From Macrocybe gigantea (Eukaryota > Basidiomycota > Agaricomycetes > Agaricales > Callistosporiaceae), in NCBI GenBank assembly GCA_011319805.1, contig SJRY01000066.1, forward strand, positions 62,001 through 126,000: DNA of 64,000 nucleotides, written 5' to 3'. The notes beneath the pieces are model-generated. The model was not told the DNA's origin and did not search any database. It saw nothing but the letters and a program-made list of their open reading frames with translations. Of this stretch, positions 1 to 9,189 are shown one piece after another. Both the position numbers and the translations under genes were made by a program. The stretch's first letter is position 1; every line of letters begins with the position of its first letter.

Positions 1-983
1 ATCAAGTCGCCGAAATTGTACGACTTGGGAATGCATCTCGCTCAAAATGAGTATTGGAGGCGGATGGAGGCGGATATGTAGAAACCTGAATAGGGGCCGC
101 GCCCGCACCATGTTCAAGTTTCTCCGACAAGGCCATGCGTGATCGCAGGCACGGGTGTCGCCGCCTGCACCCTGGTCGTCATCCATGCCTTTACGTGAAT
201 AGACCGCCTTGCGCCTGTGCCTTCAGAGGAACATTTGCAATGACATGCTCAACTTCCAAAAGCGAAACAGCGACGCTCACGGTACCATCAGGGTGCGCGG
301 TATGGAGGGAATTGGAACATAATGGAACTTGGGGATTAAAACGCCCGAACGGAACGACCGCACATGCCATGCCACGTCCTAGGCACAGCGTTTTGTCAGT
401 TTTTGGAGGAAACAGAGGCTCACACGTGCAGCGTAGTTAGCGCTTAACCACTCATGATCAATAAAGATTGCATCGTTACGAAGCCTGCACGAATGAACGT
501 CGCAAGAGAGCAGCACAAACCACTCGAGCTTGCATGCGGTCTCAGAGCACGCTGTGCATATGCCTCGATTTGGCCGAAAGATCGGAAGTTTCCTGCTCAT
601 GGAAAAACTAAGTTCCTTCGAGTTCTAGCAAGTCGACGCCTCTTCGACTCCAAGCGAGAAAAGGATGCTATCACGAAAAGTATGTTATGCAGTTGTACAT
701 GCAACTTTGTCATCCCATGCTCAATCAGAAGGCCTACTCACAACACAGAATCCAGTGAACGCTGAATTTTTTTTATTTCAGTGCGGTATCGCCTACGAGA
801 GCCAGGCACATTGTCATGGACCGCAACCGTCCCATCAGAACTACGATTGCACTGATCTTTGTCGAAATAGACCTCTAGATCGCTCTAAAAAAAACTCGCC
901 ATATGCACGAGAAACGTTAACACGAGAGACAGTGCCTCATTTTTCTTTCGAAGCTCTGACTAACCTGCACGAACTCTTTCAGG
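1..983. other. Intergenic, no supported gene
   Basis: Open frames here are short, overlap on both strands and show no recognisable domain, signal peptide or splice-consistent continuation. The right end is the 3' flank of the minus-strand aminotransferase gene. I see no RNA gene or repeat. Confidence 0.5.
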
Positions 984-2487
984 TCATGAGTCCAGCGCCC
1001 AACCGAACACCCGTTCGGATTCTTCCAGCCTCTCGCAAACCTTGCGGACCTTTTCGTCATCAACGTTCGCAACGGAGAACCTTATCCAGCGACCTCCTTC
1101 CCACCCGTCGGACCCTAAAGCTTTTTCATCGCAGAAGAACGCGCTCGGAAGCGTCACAACCCCCAGCTCAGCCGCTAGCCTTTTGCTTACGTTCAAAGAG
1201 CTAACGTTGACGAACGGGTGCCGCACGAAAGCGTAATAGCCTCCCTGAGAGCCAATCTTCCATCGTTTAGGTAGGGCCTGTCGGAAAAGCGCGTGCCTGG
1301 ATTCAATTGCGAGTGCGGTATCTCGAATGAAGGGCCTCATAGACTCCATCAAGGGTGCCAGTGCGATCTGAAGAGGGCGCGGGGACAGATCTGGAGACAA
1401 TCCAGGACTGTCTTGATCTGCTTCAGGAGAGTTGGGGAGGCGACGATGGCCCCTAATCGATGACCTGGGACACAGTATGATTTCGAGAAGGAGAAAAGGT
1501 GCACAAGGGTCGCTCGCCATGGCGATGCGGTCGGAGAGTTGAAGAGATCGTGGGGTGCACCTGTCAGAATGAAATCGCGGTACGTTTCGTCCAGGACCAG
1601 GGCCATGTTGTGTTCCTTTGCCAGTGTGGCAAAGGATGCGATGAGGGATGGTGAATAGATGGCTCCTGTCTATTTTTTTTTTGATCAGAAGCGGCATGAG
1701 CCTTTCATCCTTCCAAAGACGGTTGAGAAATAATCACGAACTGGGTTGTTTGGGGTTACAAGTGCGATCGCCTTTGTCTTCGATGTGATGAGCGTACTGC
1801 ATTTTTCGACTGAGGGAGCGAATCCATCTGCAGGGTAGGTTGAAAGAGGCACAGGCTTTATGCCCAGGAGGGTCAAGTCCATCCTGTACGTGTCAGTACC
1901 AATCCTCAAGAAAAACTGAAAAATTCGTACTGGTGATTGAAGTACCTATTTCTCAAGTTCAAGTCAGTAACCCAGGACGTGCCTTCAGCGGAGCAACAGC
2001 CTCACCATGGAATGGGTAGGATAACCTCATCGCCTGCATCCGCGATGCTCATGATCGTGGCGACAAAGGCCAGGTTGCAGCCAGCCGTCAACGCGACGTC
2101 CTCCACCTCCAAATCGGCCTTGCTCCCGTATATAGCCTTCATCTCCTCCGTCAAGGCCTTGCGCAAGCTGATTTCGCCGTCATCCGCGGTATAGCCGTAG
2201 CTCGAAGGCGAAGATGACGTCTCCCCGATCGCGTTGCGCAAGAAGTCTGGCGGAGGTACGCCCGGTGCGCCCTGAGACATGTCGAGCAACGGTCGCGCGG
2301 CCGTAGGCACGTACATCATCCCCCATTTTTTCGCCGTGGGTATTCTGAAGACGAACTGGGCATTAGTTGATGAAGCTGGTGTAATCGTGGCTCTGAGAAA
2401 ATTGTTGGAGTTCGGGTTCTGTGCTCACGGTGGAGTGATGGTGTTTATAACCCCTCGAGATAATCTGAAGGCTAGAGAACTTGTCAT
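984..2487 (-). CDS. PLP-dependent class I/II aminotransferase
   Basis: Fold-type I aminotransferase that would transfer amino groups between an amino acid and a 2-oxo acid using pyridoxal phosphate; the substrate cannot be told from sequence. Exons on the minus strand are 2487-2429, 2344-2006, 1945-1931, 1883-1742 and 1669-984; all splice sites are GT-AG and keep phase. Diagnostic motifs in order are LLDMSQGAPG near the N-terminus, the substrate loop NNPTGAIYSP (restored exactly by splicing), LVLDETYRDF, and SFSKSYCVPGHRLGA holding the PLP lysine. The start at 2487 gives MTSSLAFRLSRG ahead of the conserved region. The total of about 410 residues suits the family. One base appears to be missing from the C run at 1381-1384 (plus strand G run), because the frame changes between LQIC and PRPLQIAL. 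I read that as a sequence error rather than gene death, since both halves are well conserved. Confidence 0.85.
1381..1384 (-). other. Probable one-base deletion in homopolymer
   Basis: The aminotransferase frame shifts by one at a run of four C (minus strand). Adding one C would keep the family motif CLQIC-P-PRPLQIAL continuous. This is the first of many such places in the window. Confidence 0.6.
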
Positions 2488-2757
2488 TTTCCTCCCCCGT
2501 TTAAGCGTTCCGCTTGAGTTTGAGGATGGGATGGACCTACGAAGATGAATGTCGATACGGCCTGGAGTATAAGAAATGACACGCTGGACATCGGAACCGG
2601 CACAGCGGACCGAGCTAAGCGGAGCAGGGAGGGCAAACTCCCTCAAGAAAGGTGGAGTTGATACAATTGACAGATACTGGTGCTACAGGTGGTGAGTTTA
2701 CAGCTAGGAAGAGGTGCTGCGAGCCTGGCCACAGATGAGCTGCAGGAGTGGAACATT

Positions 2758-3656
2758 TTATTTCGCATTCGTGGACCCTATGCCCATCTCTGTGACAAAC
2801 TGCTCTCTCCCAATCTGCCGCATCTCCTCAACGACTTCGCCGACCTTTTGAAACTCGATCCAGCGTCGGTGTCCACTCCGATCCACGACTGGGACGTTCA
2901 CGTCCAGCCGTTCCACGAATCTGACCCTCAAAGCCAGCCACTGCATGCTCTTGACGTTTGCGACGAACTCTTCGATGGATTCTTTTCGGCCTTCGGCGTA
3001 GATCAGACCAGGATAACCGACTTTGGCAAAGCCTGTGACTGAAAGCGACGATGACCACTGCTGCAGAGAGCGTCGCTTCGTAGGGGATATAAGATGATGT
3101 GAAGTTAGTAGTGCGTGATAGGTTGATGGACTTGAAAACGAGGATGGCATCTCGTCCGACGTCGCGTCAAAGGATTTCGGTGCTTCAAATTCTGTATGCA
3201 GTAGTGGAAGAAGGTGCAGCGACAGTAGTTGGTATATCGGGTATCTGCGAAAGCCGTGATGACAAGATATCAACATGGTAGTGGGTGGACGACGTACTCA
3301 GTATCTCCGATGACTTCTAGCTGGGATCGAATGACTTCTCTCCAGTGCTCCTGCTCTTGCCGCGTCAAGTTCTGTCCCTTGACAGACATAAGCGATGACG
3401 GATTTGCGACGGATCCAGCATAATCTCGTGGAACCTCGGCCTCGAACCAGACATTCCGGGCGTTGACCTTGACCTGAATTCTTGCCGGCGACGACGGAGC
3501 CCCGAAATTCAATAAATCGGCACCATCGGCATGTGCACTGAGCAACTTGTCCCAGAGCTCCGCATCATCCAGGAATGTGAGCAATTCGTCCGGGAGCAGG
3601 GAGCACTGGATCAACCGGAACTCGTCCAACTGTTGAGCCAGGGTAGTCGAATTCAT
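2758..3656 (-). CDS. RWD domain / DUF1115 protein (RWDD2-like)
   Basis: Two exons, 3656-3298 and 3244-2758, separated by a 53-base intron with a GTACGT donor and CGCAG acceptor; splicing joins GDTE to YPIYQLL in frame. The protein is about 281 residues. Residues 1-120 look like an RWD domain (MNSTTLAQQLDEFRLIQCSL start, then alternating beta strands). The C-terminal half (SLSVTGFAKVGYPGLIYAEG, then a pattern ending near VDRSGHRRW) matches the DUF1115/Prp3 C-terminal type domain found after RWD in RWDD2 proteins. RWD domains mediate protein contacts in ubiquitin and signalling pathways; no specific role can be given. The gene is complete and clean, and its start codon is about 105 bases from the LTR element. 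Confidence 0.8.
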
Positions 3657-3755
3657 ATGTTGAAACTCATCACGTGGGCTGCCGCAATCAAACTTGGACC
3701 CACACCGTCCGAACGCAGTTGGTTGAGCTCATGTTTATGACATTTGTCATGTATA

Positions 3756-3760
3756 ATTCT
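3756..3760. repeat. 5-bp target-site duplication, left copy
   Basis: ATTCT lies directly before the 5' LTR and is repeated directly after the 3' LTR at 5367-5371, as expected for integrase-mediated insertion. Confidence 0.9.
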
Positions 3761-4016
3761 TGTTGGAAATGGAGTGTTCCGATCGCAACGCCCGTTGGTC
3801 CGACTGATGGGTTTGAAACGGTTCCTATTCCATCTTTGCAAATTCTTATCTGTTTCTTATCTATAAGTAGTTGTACTGTTGATGTGCCCCTCCCCATCCG
3901 TTTGCCTCACGAGCTCACCGAGGCCAAACTGAATCTATTTGTTTTGCTGCCCCCTGCCCTGCTGTTCGACTCGCCATCCGCTGGCTGATTTCCCGCGTCG
4001 CGCTCGAATTCTAACA
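3761..4016 (+). repeat. 5' LTR of Gag-only element
   Basis: 256 bp, starting TGTTGGAAAT and ending GAATTCTAACA. It is identical to the copy at 5111-5366. A TATAAGTAG-like stretch occurs near the middle (CTATAAGTAG) and could serve as its TATA element; that is inference. Confidence 0.95.
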
Positions 4017-4026
4017 CAAACGGATC

Positions 4027-4048
4027 CTGCCTATTTCGGAAGAGGCAG
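4027..4048 (+). other. Small stem-loop just after the 5' LTR
   Basis: CTGCCT and AGGCAG form a perfect six-base stem around a ten-base loop in the untranslated leader. In retroelements this region carries primer-binding and packaging signals. Any function here is inference. Confidence 0.3.
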
Positions 4049-4186
4049 TCAAGAATTTCCCTTCCCTGTTGACGCCCGCAGCACGCTACGCTGCAGAAGA
4101 AGGTGTGGTATCCTCTAATACCACAGAAGACGTGAAGAAGACCCCCCCTCCTTTCCCTTCCCCCACCTATCCACCACCCTGCCAAG

Positions 4187-5032
4187 ATGACCAGCACCGA
4201 AAACACGGCGCATTTCGCTCGCCTCAACGACACGAACTATGCAGAGTGGGCCGTGCGAATGGAAGCCACCCTCACCAGATACTCGCTGTGGAAAGTGGTC
4301 GATGTCACCGTTGACACTGCCGGGAAGTCAGAAGAAGCGATCGCCGCAGAAATACAAAAGAGGAAAGCCGCACGAAAGGAGGACGACATGGCTCGGGCAC
4401 GTGCTGAGATGATCCTCCGAGTCGAGGATAATCAGCTTGTTCATATGAGCTCCCGTGACCCCATGGAGATCTGGCAGACAATCGAACGTGTCCACCGCGC
4501 TGCCGGTTTTGCAACCAGCTTGTCCCTTCGCAGGCGTTTTCTCACCGCCAAGAAGGGATCGGAGCAGTCAATGCAAGCCTGGATTGGCTCTGTTCAAGCC
4601 CTCGCTTTCCGGATGGATGCAGCCGGTATTTCCGTTACTGATCAGGACAAGATCCTCGCTATCACCATGGGACTCCCCCCTTCCTACGACAATGTCATAA
4701 TCAATTTTGATTCCATGTCCCCCGATGCCTTGACGCTCGACCTCGTTATCGCTCGCTTGCTGAATGAGGAAGTCCGTCAGAAGACTGCCGCACCGATTGT
4801 AAAAGCCGAAGAAGAAGAAGACGAAAACGTAGCGATGACCGCCACCCCGGGCCGGAGCCGTACCAGATCAGAAGTTAAGTGCTACTTCTGTGACGCGATC
4901 GGGCATTACAAGTCAGACTGCCCGGAACGCAAAGCATGGGAGAAATCGCAGACGAAGAAGAAAACTACGGACACAGCTGCCGCTGCCTGGGAATCGGATG
5001 ATAGCTCAGATGGCAGTGGGTTTGAGCTTTGA
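4187..5032 (+). CDS. Copia-type Gag polyprotein
   Basis: 281 residues, uninterrupted, with an ATG 171 bases after the 5' LTR. The N-terminal part (LNDTNYAEWAVRMEATL) is the characteristic start of the Copia gag/UBN2 domain, which builds the capsid-like particle. The middle holds the family pattern EIWQTIERVH ... LRRRFLTAK ... ILAITMGLPPSYD. A C-terminal CCHC zinc knuckle (CYFCDAIGHYKSDC) would bind RNA. The tail is acidic and Ser-rich and ends in a stop 78 bases before the 3' LTR. No frameshift is needed, unlike most host genes nearby. The product would package element RNA in cytoplasmic particles; reverse transcription must come from elsewhere. Confidence 0.92.
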   Translation: MTSTENTAHFARLNDTNYAEWAVRMEATLTRYSLWKVVDVTVDTAGKSEEAIAAEIQKRKAARKEDDMARARAEMILRVEDNQLVHMSSRDPMEIWQTIERVHRAAGFATSLSLRRRFLTAKKGSEQSMQAWIGSVQALAFRMDAAGISVTDQDKILAITMGLPPSYDNVIINFDSMSPDALTLDLVIARLLNEEVRQKTAAPIVKAEEEEDENVAMTATPGRSRTRSEVKCYFCDAIGHYKSDCPERKAWEKSQTKKKTTDTAAAAWESDDSSDGSGFEL

Positions 5033-5110
5033 AGAGCTGAAGATTACGGGGGTGCGCTGACCCCCCCCCCCCTTTTTTTGATTATGGTTGGCGTTGCGCT
5101 CGCGGGGGTG

Positions 5111-5366
5111 TGTTGGAAATGGAGTGTTCCGATCGCAACGCCCGTTGGTCCGACTGATGGGTTTGAAACGGTTCCTATTCCATCTTTGCAAATTCTTATC
5201 TGTTTCTTATCTATAAGTAGTTGTACTGTTGATGTGCCCCTCCCCATCCGTTTGCCTCACGAGCTCACCGAGGCCAAACTGAATCTATTTGTTTTGCTGC
5301 CCCCTGCCCTGCTGTTCGACTCGCCATCCGCTGGCTGATTTCCCGCGTCGCGCTCGAATTCTAACA
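5111..5366 (+). repeat. 3' LTR of Gag-only element
   Basis: Identical in length and sequence to the LTR at 3761-4016. It is preceded by a short G-rich stretch (GCGGGGGTG) that could be a minimal polypurine tract, and by a C/T run near 5060-5080. Confidence 0.95.
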
Positions 5367-5371
5367 ATTCT
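5367..5371. repeat. 5-bp target-site duplication, right copy
   Basis: ATTCT, matching 3756-3760. Confidence 0.9.
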
Positions 5372-5548
5372 ATATGCAACACTTTTCCCGCGGGCATTCC
5401 GATTGATTCTTATTTGAAGAGTACAGTTATTTCCAGCCAATGAACCTTCGGCAGTCGGAACAAGTCCGTTGACGCTCCGTAGCCAAGGAGAATTAATTAA
5501 AATTGTAGTGTTCATCCCCAGATCCCGAGGCGAGCATAATTACTATAC

Positions 5549-6228
5549 ATCAAAACCCGCCTAGACATCCATCCAGGGCCATCTCTTTACTTGATAACTC
5601 GAAGGAATCGCTCGCCAAATGCAAAGTGGATTGCCGTCTGGATATCTTCTGCTGCTTTCGCTTGGCCTTGAGCTGAGCGACCGAGAAAGGCATCAAGGCG
5701 AAATCGTTGCTGTCGTACAACTCGTCGGAGGTGTGGTCGAGTGGCGGCGTGCCGGGGTATGAGTCGTGAAATGCATGAGAGGTATCGAAGGATATGATGG
5801 GTGAGCCTGCGCCGTGTACGAGTGAGCCGAATGCATGGAGGGCGAAGACAAGGATGGAGAAGGGAAATTAGAGATGGGCGAAGGCGAGTCAACCGGTGTT
5901 TGGCGCACGGACTGTCGCTCTATCATCTCAAAGGCCCGTGGATGGAAATAGCTCCCTATGGGAGTCGAGACTCGTCGTCGCGTAGCGCCGTCCTCATTAT
6001 ACACCCTCCCACCGCGCTCGGGAAGGGCGCAAGCGTTCGGAGACACAGCGATCGGCGCGCGGTCGTACACGAACGGGGAGTGCGTCGGGAAGGTTGATGT
6101 CAGCGTCGGCGTCGGCGGAAAGTGGACGTGTGGTGAGTGGAGGTATTTGAACGGCAAGGCGGTCGAGGGCGAGGGCAGGCCCTGGCAGAGCTGAGCGTCT
6201 TCAGAATGGGTCGTGGTCGAGCCTTCAT
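5549..6228 (-). CDS. Ser/Pro-rich hypothetical protein (copy 1)
   Basis: I recognise no enzymatic domain. The first ATG of the frame at 6228 gives a basic start containing PILKTL. Then come a conserved block SPHVHFPPTPTL and YDRAPIAVSP, a Ser/Pro-rich middle, and a charged C-terminus with NDFALMPFSVAQLKAKRK. The SPHVHFPP ... YDR(A/G) block is shared with the gene at 7029-8392, so the two are relatives in tandem. Reading it as one protein needs frame changes near 6190 and near 5780, probably one missing base each. It is likely disordered and intracellular, with no signal peptide. A TATA-like box lies about 260 bases upstream. Confidence 0.55.
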
Positions 6229-6484
6229 GATCCGATGCGAGGCAAACCCTCTTCAACGAAGACTTGACCAGCAAGACAACGTTAATGAGGTCGTAGGCGT
6301 AGGCAGGGAGGCAGCGGTGTCGACATGTACCTATATGTAGACCGTTGCCTGGATGGGAATCAGCCGAGGGCTAATAGATGCTCGGACGACTTCGAACTGG
6401 ATATGATAGATCAGTTGATTGCTGAATGAGCTAATAACGCTGGTCGGGCGAACGTTGTTGTTGCCTTGTATCGCTGCCCGGGGC

Positions 6485-6493
6485 TTATATATC
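6485..6493 (-). promoter_or_regulatory. TATA-like box
   Basis: On the minus strand the sequence reads ATATATAAG within CCGGATATATAAGCCCC. It precedes a leader that has no ATG until about 6328. It is the best promoter candidate for the gene ending at 5549, and the leader may contain a spliced intron. Confidence 0.4.
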
Positions 6494-6499
6494 CGGTGA

Positions 6500-7028
6500 C
6501 GCATCCTTGCCAACCGGAAAACGCACGCTGTGTGCGAGGGCTGTTGCAACGGATGTACATACGTAATGGCAGGGTATCCGGCTTTTTGTGTTCTGAATGT
6601 GGGATGTTTATCAGGAGGCAGTGCGAATGCGTGTTCGGTGGGGTCCGGTGGAGCATAGCAGCATAGGACGAGTGCAATGCGCCAGTTTATGTTCAGATAA
6701 ATGTCGAATATGGAATAGCTTGGACCTATGAGCCTGAAAAGAGAGCAATGGATTTTGTGTCAGATGTGAAAGAAGAGTCTGCTGACTATTTGCAGGTCAG
6801 GTGTAGACAACGTTGCCCATGCGACTGGTTCAGCCGACCGTCACTGCCTCAACTCGACATCACATCACACGTGCGGTCCAACAGCTCTGGCGCATTGTAT
6901 CTGCATTGCATTTGACGATATGATACAAACTGCAAATGACAGGTAATGTCCATGATATTACAGAATTGAATACTTTGAGAGTATAGCCAAAGGATGACAT
7001 GGGAAACAATCACTAAGGAAATCTTGGA
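6500..7028. other. Intergenic between the two Ser/Pro-rich genes
   Basis: It holds the distal promoter region of the gene at 5549-6228 and the 3' flank of the next gene. I see no supported coding frame. Confidence 0.4.
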
Positions 7029-8392
7029 TTATTCGGCAAGTATCTGTAAGTCGGTATCGAACACCAGCTTCATTTGCCTATCTCGCCCATGATGCCATTC
7101 GGAATATCCCTTGGAAAGTGGAGCTCTTATCACCTCACTCACGCCCCATGACTGCAGGGGCCGGATAAGCGATTGCACTGTCCATACCCTGCATGATCGC
7201 GACGGTGAACGAAGGAAAGGCCGCAAAGGGTCATTCGGAGAGGGCGAAGCGACTAGGGACCGTTTCATCATGGGCCTGGGACTGAGCAGGGACATCGCAG
7301 CTCCAGCCCGGTGATCGTTCTTCCGCGGTAAACCGGGGGACCACAACGAACCGTCTGCCTTTCCGAACAAGATCGATGGAGCGCCAGGGGAGACGAGAGA
7401 GTCCTCAACGGCAGATGTCGGATATCCAGGTGACAGACAATCTTCTGGGCCCTCGTGGAGTGAGACGGACTGCCAGAACGCCTGACTGAGACGGGTGCTG
7501 ACGCTAGGAGGCGAAGGAGAGTGAACGCTGAGGTTGAGCGGGGCCGGGGTGGGCCGCGTGACGGTGACTCGCGGCGATTCTTGAATGGGTGTCAAAAGCA
7601 CTTTTGCGTGCGGCGAGGGCGGTCGCATCGCCGTCGCCGCGAGAGCCGGGCGCCGTTTCGGTTCGGTTTCAAGGGAGCGAGCGCGCGCGGGTTTGGACGG
7701 CGCCTTGGCGTTTCGGTTGGGCCAGCGGCCACGAGCGTCTTCCTCGCTCCCGACTTCCATCTCCTCGGCTGGAGAGACGGGAGCGGAGGGGTACGGCGAG
7801 CGCGGGTACGAGGAGAGGGCTTTGCCGAGCTCCTCCAGTCCGCGCGTGCCGCGTGGCGCTCGAGCGGAGAGCTCCTCGAATCGAACATGGCCAGGCGCTT
7901 TGTAAGGCTTGGGAGAGCGGGGGTCTTCGAACTGCGGCACGACTAGCATGGTTGGGGGATGGGACGAGGCCTTGTAAGGTTTAGGGGAGCGCGGATCCTC
8001 GAATTGAGGAACCTCTAACATCCTTGCGGGCTCGGACATGTTTTTGGCCTTGGGCGGGTCTGATAGTTTGAAGAAGTTTCCGGAGGGCGAGTTGATGCGG
8101 GACCCCCATGGAGAGACCTCTAAGGAACTCGGCGACATGACGATGGCGCCTCGGTCGTACGTGCCAGGGGAGAACGCCGAAAAGGTCGCCGCCATAGCAG
8201 GCGAAGGCGGGAAGTGCACATGGGGAGAAAACTTGGAGAAGTAACTTCGATGGAGAAGCTGGCCGCATAGGGGAACGGATTGGGCGACAACGGCAGCGGC
8301 GCTGGTCTTCTGAGGATGGAGCGAGTCGAGGGGCGGATGAGCACCCTGGCAGGAGACTTGACACTGTTTCTGAGGATGGACTGAGAGGCCAT
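7029..8392 (-). CDS. Ser/Pro-rich hypothetical protein (copy 2)
   Basis: About 450 residues from ATG 8392. The N-terminus contains SILRNSVKSPARVLI and a second SILRRPAP. The block SPHVHFPPSPAM ... SPGTYDRGAIVMSP is shared with the gene at 5549-6228. A 17-residue unit (VPQFEDPRSPKPYKA) is repeated twice in tandem, followed by a long Ser/Pro/Arg-rich region. No catalytic motif, signal peptide or membrane helix is visible, so a disordered regulatory or scaffold protein is the best guess. The frame changes once near 8245, just before SPHVHF, most simply by one missing base. The G+C-rich body creates long false frames on the plus strand. Confidence 0.6.
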
Positions 8393-9189
8393 GTTGAGCT
8401 TGTGTTGGGTATAAATATGCAGGAGGATATCGAGCTGGTTGCGAATCTACGCTTGCTTGTTTAATTGATCGAAGGCTTGCAAAGACACTGTCTTGACCAG
8501 CAATGGCAGGCTCGCAAGAAAGCTATAAGGACGCGTAAGTCAGAGGTACGCGAAGAGTGAATGTATGTTTTTTTTTTGCTCACGTCGTAAAAGGTCGTAA
8601 AAGTCGTAAGAAAACTGCTCGAGTCTCTCTCAGCGACGAAATTGGAGATGGAAGTGGGTCACGCCATTCACGGGAGGACTTGCATTATAGGATCAGTCGT
8701 CCGGTCGTCATAGATACTTCACCGCATGCAACAAGGACAAATTCTGCCTTGGTGCACCGCATTCGCCTCGTCCTCGCCACCTCGTGAATAAGCGACTCTT
8801 CCTCCCCTTTGCAACCAAGTAGCGCAAAGCACTAGTGCATGCGGAGAATGTGAACCTGAGATCGCTAGACGCGACTGCCTGAGTCGATACGAGTATTACT
8901 CCGGGGCGTTCCATGTCTTCTGGGATGCGCATGGTCGTCTACCTCTATTGCTTCCGTTGAGATGTTCAAAAAAGTCTGGTACAAGGCGAGACTACATATT
9001 GCACGTTATGTTGGCACCCTGTGATAGCGATCATGTTGATGCAGCCCATGATCCATCCATCTATCCACGTCAAATCGCTTAGAAGTCACTGGTTGCAATG
9101 CAACGTCTGCTTAGAGCCCGAGTGCGAAATCCTGGAGGAGCTCAACATTCTGCGCTGTATTTGGGCAAGCCAGGCATGGACCTCAGGAA
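8393..9189. other. Divergent intergenic region
   Basis: It separates the minus-strand Ser/Pro-rich gene from the plus-strand DUF726 gene and should carry both promoters. No convincing gene or RNA is seen. Confidence 0.4.

Larger units (their letters stand above)
3761..5366 (+). mobile_element. Complete Gag-only (non-autonomous) LTR retrotransposon
   Basis: The element is 1,606 bp. It has two 256-bp direct LTRs that I find identical base for base, TG...CA termini (TGTTGGAA...TTCTAACA) and an ATTCT target duplication on both sides. Inside is one intact reading frame (4187-5032) for a Copia-type Gag with a zinc knuckle. There is no protease, integrase, reverse transcriptase or RNase H, and only 78 bases separate the gag stop from the 3' LTR, so pol was not merely mutated. 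Such elements are known in plants as TR-GAG and must borrow replication enzymes from an autonomous relative. LTR identity implies a very recent insertion. No tRNA-type primer site beginning TGG follows the 5' LTR, and the polypurine stretch before the 3' LTR is weak. Confidence 0.92.

Noticed and set aside
3688..5247. Minus-strand frames inside the two LTRs
   Set aside because: Identical because the LTRs are identical; they have no coding character.
7521..7984. Long plus-strand Arg/Ala-rich frames opposite the Ser/Pro-rich gene
   Set aside because: They are antisense shadows of a G+C-rich coding exon; composition is that of complementary codons and no domain is present.
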